Shown here piece by piece: positions 11,110 to 24,018 of a stretch of DNA of 64,000 nt (position 1 is the first letter of the stretch; every line of letters starts with the position of its first letter). The stretch is from Icerya purchasi (Eukaryota; Arthropoda; Insecta; Hemiptera; Monophlebidae). A program made the translations under genes and the position numbers. The notes under the pieces are model-generated. The model ran no database searches and was not told where the DNA came from. It saw only the letters and a program-made list of their open reading frames with translations. The stretch lies in contig CM077116.1 in assembly GCA_039619475.1 (NCBI GenBank), positions 248,257,440 through 248,321,439 on the forward strand. The letters are read 5' to 3'.

Positions 11110-14100
11110 AAAGAAAATATTCGGTTATACGGGGAAATTTGTTTGAGGCGCGCTGTATAAAATTAATATTACGAATTAAATTGTTTTCTATTATTTTTCA
11201 ATAATTAAAACGTGAATCATGAAATACCGAATTATGAAATTTTAAGATCCAAAAAACACAACACTGGAAAAAATAATTACTTTAAAACAATTTTAGGTAA
11301 ATGTTTATTGAAACAGCAGTATTTATCCGTTTAAATAAATATTAGCATTTTAGATTTCGTATTTTAAGTTTGTTTTTTTTTTCTTACAGAATTAACCTTA
11401 TTCTTTACTTTATTCGAAATTTTAAAATATATCCTTGGTATAACACTAAAAATATTCAGTTATATTTTTTTTTAAACAGAGAGGGAGAGAGATAGAGGGA
11501 AGAAAGTATGAAATATTTTGGACTATTTAAATCATCTAATTCACTTAAAAGATGATAGAGCAATAATTTCAGAGCGAAACCTAAGTACGCCAATCAATTT
11601 TTTCTAAATTACTCATCTTGTCGAGGAAAAAATTAATTGTTCTAGAGCACAACTCTCGCAACACTGTATTTACTGAAGTTACTCACCGAAAACATGGTAT
11701 AAACCGGTTAAATCTGGAAAATAATGAAAACTGATCATTAATTGTTTCTTTCCCGTAATATTGAAATGGCACAAAACTAAATTTGGAAAATCTAAACTAT
11801 TACCGTACAATGAAATCCATGCCTTTTTATTTATAATTATATAATTTTTTATACTGAAAATAATTACGTTATATGTTCTTTATTTCCGCATGTGTAAATA
11901 AATAATGTTAAAGTTTTATATACGATTTTTAATTTATTTTCTTATATTCGCACTAAACTGTGATGTAATCAACCGACACGATATTTCCAGCGTCATTTGT
12001 GATCCAAGTATGGCAAACTGCGTGTTTCAACGAAGAGCTCTCAGTAACAATTCATAAAAATAATTGAAATGATTTTGCGTTGACTTAATTTAACCGGCAG
12101 CTATTTCTGCTTATTTCATGGGTGTTAAATTATTGCACCGTTTTTAACTATTCGTATAATGATGTCGGTTTGTGTACAGAATAGTCCTATAAAGCGTAGT
12201 AACCTATGTATAAAGTGTAGTAATTATGTATAAAACTTAGTAATTTATGTATAAAATGTAGTAATTTGTGTAAACATATGTACATTTCTTTTCATAATCT
12301 TCGTAATTATGAGGTTTAAAAAAAAAGTACTTTTTAATTAAAATAAATTGTGTAATAAAGAAAATGATGCAGTGTTTCAGAATTATTTCAACGTCCATGT
12401 TTCTTAACTTTCGATTTTGCACAAAATGCTGCTGATATATGTATTATGTTACGACATTCTATACGCACACTGAAAGCCTATAGCAACATTGAAGTGATAA
12501 GTTTTTAAAAGCTCTTCCACTGACAGATGTTGATTCTTACTGTCCATATTACGATAAGAAGCTGTCTTCTTCAATCTCCTAAAAATCTTTAACTCTCTCT
12601 CCAATATCTAACCCCCTTTTTAACCTTATTTCAACACTTAAAGTTGACTTGAAGCCGATTTTACGAAATAATTGACAAAATTCAGTTTATAAATGTACGA
12701 GAACTGATTTGATTTTTTAACAAAAGTGCACAGAAAATAGAGTATTTGACGATTATATGAGTTCCTGTTGCTTAACCATTAATTTTAAAAAAAACTTACT
12801 TAATCTTACGTACATCCAATGTGACCATGGCTTAAGTTGATCATCAACCAAAAGATGATTAGGTTGACAACATTATCAGTAATCTATCACGGTCTTCCTT
12901 TGCTCCTCTATCCGTCTAGATTTTCAACTCCCGTTTCTGACCAGCGTCCTATTATTACTCTGACTAAGGGAAAATTACATTTCAGATTTAATGTACCGTT
13001 CACCAACACCTCTCCTTTTTCCTTTTCACCATATCACGTTATCATATTATGCCTATGTCGTCCCACTGCTGGATGTTCAAATTCTCTGGTGAAATAAGTT
13101 GGCTTAATCTCCTGTGCTGGCCAGGCAAATTGGAAATGGATTTTATTCTTGTTGCCCGGTGACCTTGATAAAAACTTCAGACGACAGATTGACAATAAAA
13201 TGCCTTCAACGTGACACATTAACAAAGAAAGTGGCTCCATTTACTAATTAAATTCTTAATTATACCATCATTTACACGACTTTTATAAGGACTGTTGCCT
13301 TTTTATCGTCCGCTTCTTCAGCTAATTCCTTTTCATCGAATAAATCAGTTTTGGAAACAATATTCCGAACTTTATGTTTTTTCGTTATAGTCAAATCACT
13401 AAAGTTCATTCCTTTTTTTCAGAAGAAGATAGTATGGAGGGTATTTGCGCTCCTACAATTCGATGAATTTATAGGTCTAAAGACGGAACGATGCCTAACT
13501 AGATCAGTCGACATTTCAAAATCTGATCAAACGGTAAAAATTAATAACTTATTTAACTTTTGTTTCATTTCTTTCATAAATTTTATTTAATGTACTGCGG
13601 ACCTTTTACAGCAGCTGTGGTTTCACTAAATTAGAAAAAGTGATTCTAGGAGTGATAATGATCTAATTTTAAAGGGGCCATACTCTCGCTCAATCTTAAT
13701 CATTTCCTACTATTAAATTTTTAATAGATTGTGAACTCATAGAGTACTACCGCAGTGTTAAAGTATTGCTGGTTATGGCTTCAGCTAACCTATGTTCTTT
13801 AGAAGTCGAAGCAATCGATTCAGATGGTTCCGTACTACCAGATGCAGTTTTATTGAGAAATTTTGTCATACCTAAACTTAAAACCTGGTTTTAATAGGGA
13901 CGCTTAATAACCGCCGAACGGTGTCGTTCTGAGGACCCAAACGATACTCTCGAAATTCAGAATGAACTGACTTGAGGCTGAAAATCTGCATATGTGATTG
14001 GTCGCGGTTGCCCCGAAACAACCAATAAAAACCGATTTTTGATTTTCCGCAATTCACGTACATTCGAAGTTAAGAATTATTTGTTTTTACAAAAATCGAA

Positions 14101-15200
14101 ATAATCGAAGTCAACATCGATAAAATTGAGATGCGGCCGGGCGACCATGAAATGACGTTAAAATGCTGAACTGAGATATCGAGGTAAAAAGAAATCGCCT
14201 GAAAAAATGGTACTTCGATGCCGCCTTAGAAAAGTTAATCGAAGACAGCAAAAGCTGAATAAAATTAAATACCAACTTGTATAATAAAATTATAGGCGGT
14301 GTAATTTTTAAAGAAAGTCAACAATATTCTAGACGGGCGATGTGTAAAATTTGCTATAACATTCGAAATTAAATTTTGCAAAGAAATATACCGCAGTATC
14401 GTAACGAACTCGTATAAAGCTTAGAATTAATCTGAACATTTGTGAAATAGTCCAAAAAGTGTAGAACTGTTCTGAAAAATTGAAACGGAAACTGATACAG
14501 AGTATAATTTACGTTAAATTATCTAGCGAAACTGAATACAATCGTACTAGGTCAAGATAAAATGATAGACATTGTATAAGGTACTAGAAGGACCTCGTCT
14601 TAGCATCAAATTCATTAATACTTCGCCATGTAAAAGTAATGAACGAGTACAAACTGCTGACAGGTCGGCAGCATAAATTTTTACACTGTACAGTCAGCCG
14701 ATTTCGACACTAGATGGAATGAATTCAAAAACTTGGTACTGTTAAACATATCATAACAACTGGCGCTAGTTAACAAGAGCATGTAAAATATTTGCTAACT
14801 ATTTCTGAAACTGAGTAAAGATGTGTACTAACGGGCTACAATGAACACCTTAAACAACCTCTCTAATAGACTGAACATTCCGCTAACTAGTTTAATCATT
14901 CATTAAATCAACGGTCGGTAAGAAAAACGAAGAAATACATACGCTGATTAAATAATTTTTTGTTTCGTCGAAATCAAATTCATGAATAAAGTACGACGAA
15001 CAATCAGCGGCGTATCCTGCTATTTTTTTCAGGGGTACCTCAGACAAATCCCCCCCCCCTCTCTGCTGCTAAAAAATGTATTTAATTTACTGATTACATA
15101 AAAATGCCGTAAAAATGATGATAAAAGTATACAAAATAGTCTATTTTATGCGAGAACGATAAATAAATTTAAATTATATATTTATATTTACCTTCCCGAC
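11110..15200. other. Intergenic AT-rich DNA without a recognised gene
   Basis: No convincing exon or transposon protein was found. It includes a short tandem array (12194-12276). A block at 12840-13250 has longer open frames on both strands and slightly higher GC, and may be an unidentified repeat. Around 13900-14900 is sequence with a different base texture, broken everywhere by stops, probably old repeat DNA. A C-run lies near 15048-15060. Confidence 0.5.
12194..12276 (+). repeat. Tandem repeat of a roughly 21-bp unit, about four copies
   Basis: Successive units follow the pattern GTAGTAATTTATGTATAAAA with point changes. Copies begin near 12195, 12216, 12237 and 12257. It is a small, diverged minisatellite in otherwise anonymous sequence. 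Confidence 0.75.
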
Positions 15201-16086
15201 CAGGGATGAATTCAGGAATCTGTTTCTGGAGGGGGGGGGGCAATTTATGTTCTTGGGGGGCAGAATTTTTTTTTATATTTTTACTGAGAAAATTTTTTTG
15301 TGATATTCCTAAATAAAACCAAATATGTAAAAAAGTATTTATTATGTAATTTAAAATAATGAAAAAGTAAGTGTGAATAATAAATTTCAAGTAAAATAAC
15401 CGATTATAAACAACAAATTTTTAATTCTAATTGTAGCATTAAAGAACATATTGCAAAAACATTCTAACGGGTTCATTATCTGTTTATAATAAACAAATAC
15501 GCCGTGATTTAAGCTATTTTAAATGGACTTTTCTTGGAAATAAAAAACAAGAAAAAAGCCACAGAAACAGAAATGAAGTTGTCTATAGATCATGTCGCTT
15601 TAAAAAAAAAAAAAAGAATAAATGAAAACCGAAAAGAGAAACCTTTTAATATAATTTATTGATATTAATGATAAATGGATCGACGTGAAATGTGATAGTT
15701 CCTGTTTACGCTAACAAAAAATACAAACTGCAGTGAATATTTTTTTTTTAGCTCGTCAGTGTTTTACATCTTTCGCACATTTGCAATAAAAGCATATCAG
15801 TTTTCATAAAATACAAGCAAACGTCAAAGTCAAATTTTAAATGATCATTTTTTTTATTCCTATTTTATGAAGTTTCATTTTTCTGTCAAAAATAAATCTG
15901 GCAATTTTGAAATTTAAAAATAAACGACTAATTGAACCTTTTTAAAAAGTTTTGGCAGCAACTTTTGACATAACTGTAAACAAAGCGAATAAAAAGAATT
16001 TTATTTCCTATTAAATTGCTGCATTCTTAAACAGCTTGTATTAAGTTCTGGGGGGGGCACCCCCACCCCCACTGGATTCATCCCTG
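15201..16086. mobile_element. Non-autonomous hAT-like element, 886 bp
   Basis: The left end is CAGGGATGAATTCAG and the reverse complement of the right end is CAGGGATGAATCCAG, a 15-bp inverted repeat with one mismatch that starts with the CAG typical of hAT elements. The flanking 8-mers TTCCCGAC (15193-15200) and TTACTGAC (16087-16094) match at six of eight positions, consistent with an aged 8-bp hAT target duplication. Long G-tracts lie just inside both ends. The interior is AT-rich and has no transposase. Confidence 0.75.
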
Positions 16087-16165
16087 TTACTGACACATGG
16101 GGTAAAAATTAATTAATGGTATACAAATTCTAGTCTTCTTTCAGCGTGACTTATAAATTCATTTA

Positions 16166-16480
16166 TTACTTGATAGTAGAATTTTTGAATTTTTCAACGA
16201 ATTTCATTACATGGTGATATAACGCATTAGAAGAACGATCAGCACCCACGGCAGGGAAAAAAAGAAAAGCTTCCATTGTTTTTCCATTTTTAGTCACATA
16301 ACGAACAACTGTAGATAACTGATTTATGTGAAATGTCAGTTGTTTCATCCAATATCTTTGACACAAACGGTGCATCATTTACTTTCTCGCTCTTCTTAGT
16401 ATTTCACTAATGGCTTTAATAAGATCATTTTGCATTAGCGGTAATGTACCTCGAAAAATGGTACTTTCTTGCAAGCTAAA
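16166..16480 (-). pseudogene. hAT transposase relic (DUF4371/ZMYM1-like region)
   Basis: Minus-strand translation with one break gives NDLIKAISEILRRAR, then KILDETTDIS, then INQLSTVVRYV and GKTMEAFLFFP. The DETTDIS plus LSxVxRYV combination is characteristic of the ZMYM1/DUF4371 class of hAT transposases, where the D belongs to the catalytic core. Only about 100 codons remain, so it is a dead fragment. It lies just outside the non-autonomous hAT at 15201-16086. Whether the two belong to one family is unknown. Confidence 0.65.
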
Positions 16481-17032
16481 CTTGATCTATAATACGCAAA
16501 TAAAAGAAACGCGCTGTCACACAATTGAACTGTTTTTGTATTCAATACTATAAAAAATTATTTTCAAAAACATTTACTTAAAGTGAACTTGTAGTTTGCA
16601 GATCTGTAGAAAAGAGGTCCTGTGCTATAAACGTGTTTCGGTTCAAATTTAATTGTTCTTTTCGTAATTTTAATTTTAAAATTTTAAATAAATATTACGT
16701 AAAATATTATACAAATTTATTTCCTACTTATATATATTTTGTAGAATAACTTTTCATTGATTAAATAATTATCTATTTATAATCATAGCCGTATACTTGT
16801 TAATAAATTGAGAAGCACAAATACTGAAATTTTTCTTCATGTAAAAACAACGAGTAAAAAAAAATTTTCTCCGTTCACTAGATTTTAACGATATTATACA
16901 AGAATTTGCAGAAACTACTATCTACTTGTTCCAGAATCTTTGAAATCAGCTTGCGTACAAGTCCACAACACAGTGAGGCATTTTCATGTTTTCCCTTAAA
17001 AGTGGGCTTTGTATAGCCATTCAGGCATCCAC

Positions 17033-17083
17033 CGACATTAGAATGTCGTTCACTTCACGGCCTCCGTCGACATGAGAATGTCG
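17033..17083. repeat. Pair of identical-stem mini-hairpins
   Basis: CGACAT-TAGA-ATGTCG at 17033-17048 and CGACAT-GAGA-ATGTCG at 17068-17083 are perfect 6-bp palindromic stems with four-base loops, spaced 35 bp apart. Only the loops differ, by one base. They precede the 17.3-18.3 kb repeat region. Confidence 0.7.
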
Positions 17084-17344
17084 CAGTGCAACCTGTAAAT
17101 GCCTGGTACATATTATATCGTAACGTATGCGCAAAAATATACATTTAACAACTAATTACCGCTAGTACAAGGTTCCTTATTTACATCATTATCGTTAGCG
17201 GTGGTAATATTGAGGAAATGACGTATGAAATACACAAACCTACGATCTTCACAGGTCTTTACAAGTCGTTATAAGTAACACTTTAACCTATTTCTATTGA
17301 ATGCATACTCGCGTATGTGGGAAATCGGTCTCATTAAATGCTCT

Positions 17345-18275
17345 CTTATTAGTAATCAGTTGTATCTAAGTAAATACATGAAATTTTCGTAACGCTTTTC
17401 TGTGACGCTTTTCGAGTTTATGTGCCAAAGTAAAGACATGAAAAAACGTCATTCTCTCCCACTGTGCAACAAAAAATTATTAAATGAAATAGTTTTACCT
17501 TTAAAACGAGACTAGTTTGGTTATAACGCTGTTATTCATTTAATCTTATAGAAAAATAAATAAATAAAAATAAATCTTTATTAAACGTAATAGTTTTATC
17601 TTTAAAACGAGACTAGTTTGGTTATTGCGCCGTTATTAGTTTAATCTTATAGAAAATCCGTCCAATGTTGATGTTTTGAGACAACAAAGGGATCACATTA
17701 TTTTAGTGGAATTCATGGAGCGTAGACAGACCATTAACGGCCTAAACTACTATGACCCAAGAACTTACCGCCGAGTTGTCAATTGACTACAGTTCGGACC
17801 TTGCCCAAGTGATAACGCTTTATTTTCTCATTTAGAACAAAAAAAAAAAAATGCATATATATATATATCCGGCGGATGATGAATTGGTTAAAAATATCGA
17901 GTCACTGGACCGGACGGAAAATGTTATAGGGTAAGTGTTGAAAAGTTGGTGGTTCTTATATCAAAAACTTTGCAAAATGTTCAAGCAATAAAATGTAAGT
18001 TTTAAATTTAATTTTCGTTCATTATTACGCTAACACGACGGGTTTTGGAATCTTACTTTCTGCGTGACCCTCGTAGACACAATGCATCAATTCGGATTCA
18101 ATATTTACGGCGCGCCATTCTATTTCGTGACGCTGAATTTCGTAACGCTTTTCGAGTTTATGTGCCCAAGTAGAGACATAAACATAATATTAGTAATCAA
18201 TGGTATCCAAGTAAAGACATAAAATTTTCGTAATGCTTTTCAAGTTTATGTGTCAAAGCAAAGACATAAAAATGT
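17345..18275 (+). repeat. Interspersed tandem repeats in an unidentified element
   Basis: Two tandem copies of a segment starting AGTTTTACCTTTAAAACGAG (near 17491 and 17592, period about 101 bp) lie between several copies of a second unit. That second unit contains TAATCAGTTGTATCTAAGTA, then GTAACGCTTTTCGAGTTTAT, then GACATGAAA (about 17350-17440, 18140-18180, 18190-18270). The repeats are diverged and shuffled. Together with the hairpins at 17033-17083 they may be the ends and middle of one decayed element whose protein I do not recognise. Confidence 0.55.
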
Positions 18276-18299
18276 CAAAATCACTTGGCATGCATGGCA

Positions 18300-20690
18300 A
18301 TAGATCAATTTTTTTCTTACTTTCGAAGAAATTAGTAATTTTTAACTTCTTATTATAATGAGATAAATGATAGTTTTTTACTAATATTTTTTGTAATGAT
18401 CTGCGCCACAGATTTCTATCAATTTCGTTAAATTACAATAAATATTTAATGGGCTATTATTTCCGGGAACATCCTTTTTATGCTGTTTTTAGCCCAAAAT
18501 AGGAAGGTTTAAATAATTTTTTAACCATAATCTTTTTGATTTTATGAAAGAGCTCCTACGTTTTGTTTTATAGTTTGAATTTCATTTTTAAAGGGTTATC
18601 TTGTGATGAGTTATGCATTTTTTAAGTTATTTTTGAGGTCGTTTTAAATTCAATATTTTATATTCTTGACGGTTTTAGGGGGTTTTTCCGGTCAGGGTAA
18701 TCGGTTAGCTTGAAATTATAGATTGTTTTAAAAGGAATTTTAATTGTAATTTATGATCTAATTTTGAAGTTTGTAAATCAAACCGTCCATAAGTTATTAA
18801 TTTTTATTTGATATTTTTGTCGTTTCTGATCATCTTATTAGGATTCCGTACACTATATGTGTACGGAAACCTAAAAAAGAAACGGCGCAAACGTAAAAAA
18901 CGCTGTCGGTATTGCCAGGTATTCAGTATTACAAGAAACGGCTCTAGACAATATTTTTTTCTTAGAACATAGATGCGCGCGCAAGCGCCGAACAGGATGC
19001 GACAATTATGAGTCGCGTGGCGAGACAGACGTACACATAAGACACATAAACAGTAACCAGGTATTTGCACGAATAAGAGAATACCCTGGACAAAATTTTC
19101 CTGCACATTTAAATCAAGAAGTGCGTGCAATCAGTATTTCTTTTAAGAGTATTTAAATCGTCGGTAAGGTATCGCTTCGTAAAGAGATACCCCAAATAAA
19201 CTGTTTCACATAATGAACACAAATTCAACAATTCCATGCATGTGTGTGTGTGCTTGACATTAGCAGTATGAAGGACATAAGAGACAGACCAGGCGGCCAA
19301 GTTGAGAATTCAAAATCGCTTAATAAGCAGAACACTAAACTATGCTTATATACTTGTCTACTTGACAGTTTTTTATTTTGTTATTTTTTTACAAACCGCT
19401 TCAGTTTTTTCTATCAGTTGGTTCTATTTTCCCTTTGTTTTCCTCAGAATACCTAGATACCCCGGAGAATACGCTACTGCGAACAATAATAGTAACAAAG
19501 GACGGCGGCACTGGCGACGTGTTACTACAGCAATAACCGCGACAGTTATTACATTCGTCGAATTATTGACTGCAGATAATCGACTGGTTACACATTTTAT
19601 CAGAGTGACAGTGAAAAATCACGGAACAGGTAAATGAAAAAGTAACACATTTGCAACCGATTCTAACTACACTAGATGAAAAATTTAACAGTTTCACAAA
19701 AACGGGCATCGACATAAATGAAGCACTCACTAGTATCGTTTGCATGCACGTTGGACGATTTTACTAGTCAGACTGCATCAAATGGACGATGAAACGCCAA
19801 TGTTAGCGCAAATGTTCGTCCAAAAAGTACAAGTTGTAAAAAATACAAAATCTGAACATTTAATTCATGTGGAAACTGAAATAAATGCACTAACCACGTT
19901 TATAACAAAGATATAACGAGCAAAGCAAGCATCGTTCATATAGTATACAACAATCAGTTGGAGTAAAAAAATAACTGAATTCTTGTTCGATTTGCAAATG
20001 AAATTCGACGTAATAAATGATATTTCGGCTAACGTAGTGGTGAAAGATAAAGAATCCACTAGATAACTGTTGCACTATTCGGTTAAATTGCAACAATATT
20101 TTGAATCACATACCGAACACGAAATTGAAACAATAGTATCGAAGTAAAAGTACGTAATCAAAGTATGCAAGAATTACGCTATTTAACAAATGCGGTACAT
20201 TTAATTAACAAGCGTTAGACGAAAATCAAAAACGTAATCGTGAGTGGTAATAACGAATACCACACTTGTAGGTAAATAAAAAAAAATTCATGCAATTAAC
20301 ATTGAGGAATACCTGAAGAAGGATCAAACTCCTCATTAAGATTCTTAAAAAATATTTGTAACATCATTTAATAGACAGAAGTATTGTTTTTAATTTTTTT
20401 TTAACATAAAATATTAAATATAATTATATACGTTAACATAATTTACACATGGTATAATCGTTCTCACCTTCGCCGCTTCTACAGCATAATGTACTAATGA
20501 AATCATATTTAAAACAAAATTTAGCAACGGTAACACATTAATCCATATCAGACGTTTGCAAGTATTACTTTTTTTTCTGTCAAATAGCAAAATCGGGTTT
20601 GTTTTCTATTTGTGTGTTGAATATGATATAAGTATTCACGATAAATAAACTACTGATGCAAACATATAATGATAATGTTATATATAATTG
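18300..20690. other. Non-coding or decayed sequence with one coding-like relic
   Basis: I see no gene here. At 19600-20220 (+), a reading frame continues through isolated stops with a helical, coiled-coil-like composition (segments such as LTTLDEKFNSFTKTGIDI, ETEINALTTFITKI, FLFDLQMKFDVINDIS). That suggests an old protein-coding element, perhaps a retroelement gene, but I cannot assign it. The segment 18950-19240 is GC-richer than its surroundings and contains no ORF of note. Confidence 0.3.
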
Positions 20691-20960
20691 TTTAATCATC
20701 TGCGCCATCTTCTTCAATTACATCTGATTTCTGTTTAAATATTCTGTTTTTATTTTTTTCCGTTGACATTGCATAATTTCATCGTAGTTTACATGGTATC
20801 TTTTGTTTTTAGCATGTTCGACTAAAATTTTCGCAGCTTGTCACTTTTTTATCCCTAATATTGGTCTTTAATTTGCGGTGTCTTCCCGATTCACCTAAAG
20901 GTTTTCCATTTCAGCAGGTAAAAAAATATACCAACAGTTATTGGACTCGGTCATAACCGA
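20690..20960 (-). other. Possible retroelement C-terminal relic, family unsure
   Basis: Minus-strand fragments GESGRHRKLKTNIRDKKV and, after a frameshift, VEHAKNKRYHVNYDEI resemble the end of GIY-YIG endonuclease domains of Penelope-like elements. The similarity is by general pattern only and is too short to trust. Confidence 0.2.
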
Positions 20961-21389
20961 CAACTACGCCTGATCAATGCAATAACTTTTAAACAGAGAC
21001 GACATCTCACGATTACTGTTGCATTTTTGAATAATCTAGATATTGTCATTTCATTTTTTTTTCCGAAAAAAAAATTTATTTTCTAAGTTTAATGTACTTA
21101 ATCATCTATACAAATTTGTCCTTTTTAATAATGTAAAAATGTAAACCGTATCAGAAATCCAACATATTATCGATCATAAATGTAAAAAACTGTATAATAA
21201 AAGAAAATTGGTTTGCGCGAATAGAATAAATTTGTGTTGGTTGATGAAGAACTGACTATAATTATTTGGATTTATAAATAATTAATGTATTTTTTTAAAA
21301 TTGCAACATTGATGAATAAAAAGCATATATCTGCATGTTATGTTATCATTAATTTGCATAATTTTCATCTTGTCTAAATATACTCTAGT

Positions 21390-23765
21390 CTAAAATCTTT
21401 ATAATAAGTGGTTTCTAAAATCTCTCTATCGTTTTTTTCAATAGCTTTCGTTAGCCACCTTGGCTTAAACTTGGCCAGGTTGTATAATCCTCCATCAAAG
21501 CGATGATTAATCTTGATGCCGGCACCATCCGTTTTTTGAACGTCAGCTGTACCATGCTTATGTAAAAGTTAAAAAATGTAGGCCCTAATACGCAGCCCTA
21601 CTTTACTCTAGTGTTTATATCGAATAATTCAGTTAAATCTGCATCACATACTATAGCACTTTGCGTAATCATAAAATTGTTGTAACATGCTTAGTATTTT
21701 TGGCGAACATCTCACTTCCTTGAGGAATATCCATAGTCCTTTTCTGTTGATACAGTTGAAAGTTTTTCATATACTGTTCTTTGCTTTCTTCAATAATGTA
21801 AAAATCATATCCGCCACGCTATGGTTTTTTGTCGAAAACCATAACGATCTTCTAGGAGAAACGAATTGACTAAGCGCCTCGGCCTTTTAAATGAAACTTT
21901 ACTGAATACTTTGCCCGCAATACATGGTAGAGCTATGCCTCTGTAATTTGTACAGACTGCTTTTCTTGTGGTATCATTGCTTCATTGTACATTTTACTGT
22001 TAAGAGCGTGCAAGACACTCTTAAGATCTTTTCCTCCAGTCTCATAGACATCCGTCGGTATGCCATCGAGACCTGGAGATTTTTAATTGCCTCGCGAACT
22101 TGCTCAATTGTTGATAACTCGTCAGATTCTTTGTGTCTTTCCCGGGTATCATTTAGAATATAGTCGTATTAATTTCAGAAACAGTGTTTAGCAGTTGCTA
22201 AAAATATTGCTCCCATCTTTTTGTTACCTCTCATCTATTAAGAACTAGTTTTTCCGCTGCATCTTTAACAGAATTTTTTTTTTTTTCGGTTCAGCCTTTA
22301 CCATTTTGCCAGATTTTTCTTTTGCTTAACCCTTTATAAAGGGTATTTTATGGAATTTTCCTAATTTCAATTTCTGCATTTCTATTTTGTGGTGCTTTAT
22401 AAATTTACATATTAGTAAAGCCAGGTTTGACGTTGTATCTGCCACTATCTGAATTAAAATCACCGGAAAAGTATGCAGCTTCAGAAGGATTTCCGTTCTA
22501 AGTTTGTCCCTACCTTGTTTGTATACTATACACTGCCAAATAAAATAGTCCATTGTACCCTCCATTCCAAAACCACTGCATGCTCCATCATTAATAATAC
22601 TAATTTTAGCCAAGCGAAAGAGGGTTTTATTGTGTCCTGTTCTCAGTCTAGCTATCGTTACTACATAGTCTCTCTTAAAGTTGTTAACTCTCTTTGGAAC
22701 ATGCTTATGTATTCGTGAGTAGTTTTCCCCTTTTTGAATATTATTTTGTTGGTGCTCGACGTTCCACTTCGTCGTAGTATGTTCTCTAATTTCCGGTAAG
22801 AAATCCCGCCAATTTAATTTTTAGATAATGGTTCTGCCTACTACTGCGGTTCTTGCAATTCTGTTCTCTATTTCATTTCCTTTAATACCGCAATGCAATG
22901 GTATTCACTTTAGTACTACTTCCGTCCCGCTTACTGTAAGTTAAATATCTGTCTTCTTATAAGACATTCGATATTCTTTGATTCAATTACGCAATAGAAG
23001 CCACGTGCGTCATTGACATCCGCTAAAGTCTGAGTTTCGTATGATTCGTCCTTCCACAAATCGTTTTTCAATCTCCCAGTTTCTTTTTGCACTTGACTTT
23101 TTACCTGTTTATCGATATCGTGTTTCATTTTACTTGATTTATCCTGATGAGAAAGCCTTTTTTTATTTTCCAAAGGCTTTTTAATTTCACTTGCTTCATC
23201 TGCAAACCAGTATCTTCCTACTGTTTTTCCTTCATGTATCTAAAAACGTCCTTACGGGTATCATTTATTTTCTGTTTGACTGTTTCCCAGCATTCGACCA
23301 TAGACATAGTGTCAAGATGAAGAATTTCTTGATGTGACCTTGATCTAAATAGCTCGCAACTGGCTTGTTTTTTAACGCGCTTACATTGTATCTTTTTGAT
23401 TTCTTGTTGCTTTCAGGTTTCCTGCGACGATATACACATTTTCTAAACAGGAATCGTGAACGTACGGGGTATAGTCCGTGTCCATATTCGCACCTACTAG
23501 ACATTCATTTCTTTATTCCCTTCTTGTTATTACATAATCGGTCACAAGCGGAGATTTGAACCGCAGAAGTATCCAAATGCCTTTATGGATGTCTTTCAGT
23601 TTATAATTTGCATTAATAATAAATAACCCGTTACTAGCGCAGAATTGAAGCAGCCGTTTGTCGTTCTTATTTTCTTTGCTTATTCTTTGCTGGACTATCA
23701 CGTTTTTCCATAAATTTCCATTTTTACCGTCTCTCGCATTAAAATCACCTACTACAATTAAGATG
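21390..23765 (-). pseudogene. Decayed RTE/CR1-like LINE, split by another LINE fragment
   Basis: On the minus strand, 23765-22930 gives the second half of an AP-like endonuclease (RLLQFCASNGLFIINANYKL, KDIHKGIW, VTDYVITRRE), then a lysine-rich linker (NKKSKRYNVSALKNK). Positions 22260-21390 give the start of reverse transcriptase (TIEQVREAIKNL, GIPTDVYETGGKDLKSVLH, then FDKKP and DIPQGSEMF-like pieces). Between them, 22330-22920 comes from a different, RNase H-bearing LINE. Many stops and frameshifts are present. The clade (RTE, CR1 or Ingi-like) is a guess from the endonuclease pattern. Confidence 0.65.
22330..22925 (-). pseudogene. Nested LINE fragment: RNase H end and C-terminus
   Basis: A nearly continuous minus-strand frame reads KWIPLHCGIKGNEIENRIAR (the last RNase H motif), then a linker with NNFKRDYVVTIARLRTGHNK, then CSGFGMEGTMDYFIWQC, the Cys/His-type C-terminal motif of I-superfamily ORF2 proteins, and ends in lysine-rich residues. 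It interrupts the endonuclease and reverse-transcriptase halves of the LINE spanning 21390-23765, so it inserted into or recombined with that element. Few stops remain, suggesting that it is younger than its host element. Confidence 0.65.
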
Positions 23766-24018
23766 GCGTAAAGCAGTTGGCTACTAAATCAGAGGTCACG
23801 GGTTCGAGACTTTTCTCATTCCGGATCGGAGTCACTCCCATGTTTACCCAGCTTGAAATAATTGGGTACCGAAGATATTTGGGAAGGTAAAGGCGGCCGA
23901 GAGAAAGGAACTGCCCCCCCCCCCTACTCTCATTAGTGCCATTGGGCTTAGTACATTGTGAACCTTAACTTCACAATCCCCAACGCCCTGTCAAGGATAT
24001 GGGACTTACTTTACTTAT
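23764..24018 (+). repeat. tRNA-derived SINE, family A, copy 1
   Basis: This has a tRNA-like head with a B box (GGTTCGAGACT near 23810). The body shares many blocks with a second copy at 56774-57048: CCGGATCGGAGTCACTCCCA, AATAATTGGGTACC, GGGCTTAGTACATTGTGAAC, TTAACTTCACAATCCC, ACGCCCTGT and GGGACTTAC. A C-run at about 23916-23926 is unique to this copy. The A box is degenerate and the 5' end is slightly truncated, so it is a repeat and not a tRNA gene. Confidence 0.8.

Noticed and set aside
12837..13240. Overlapping 86- and 68-codon frames on opposite strands
   Set aside because: No family was recognised. Likely part of an old unidentified repeat, so not annotated as a gene.
17033..18275. CRISPR-like array
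   Set aside because: Copy number is low, spacing is irregular, repeats are diverged, and the DNA is clearly eukaryotic.
23764..23830. tRNA gene
   Set aside because: The head has A/B-box-like pieces, but no complete cloverleaf forms and a shared non-tRNA body follows, so it is a SINE. The same applies to 46990-47054 and 56774-56840.
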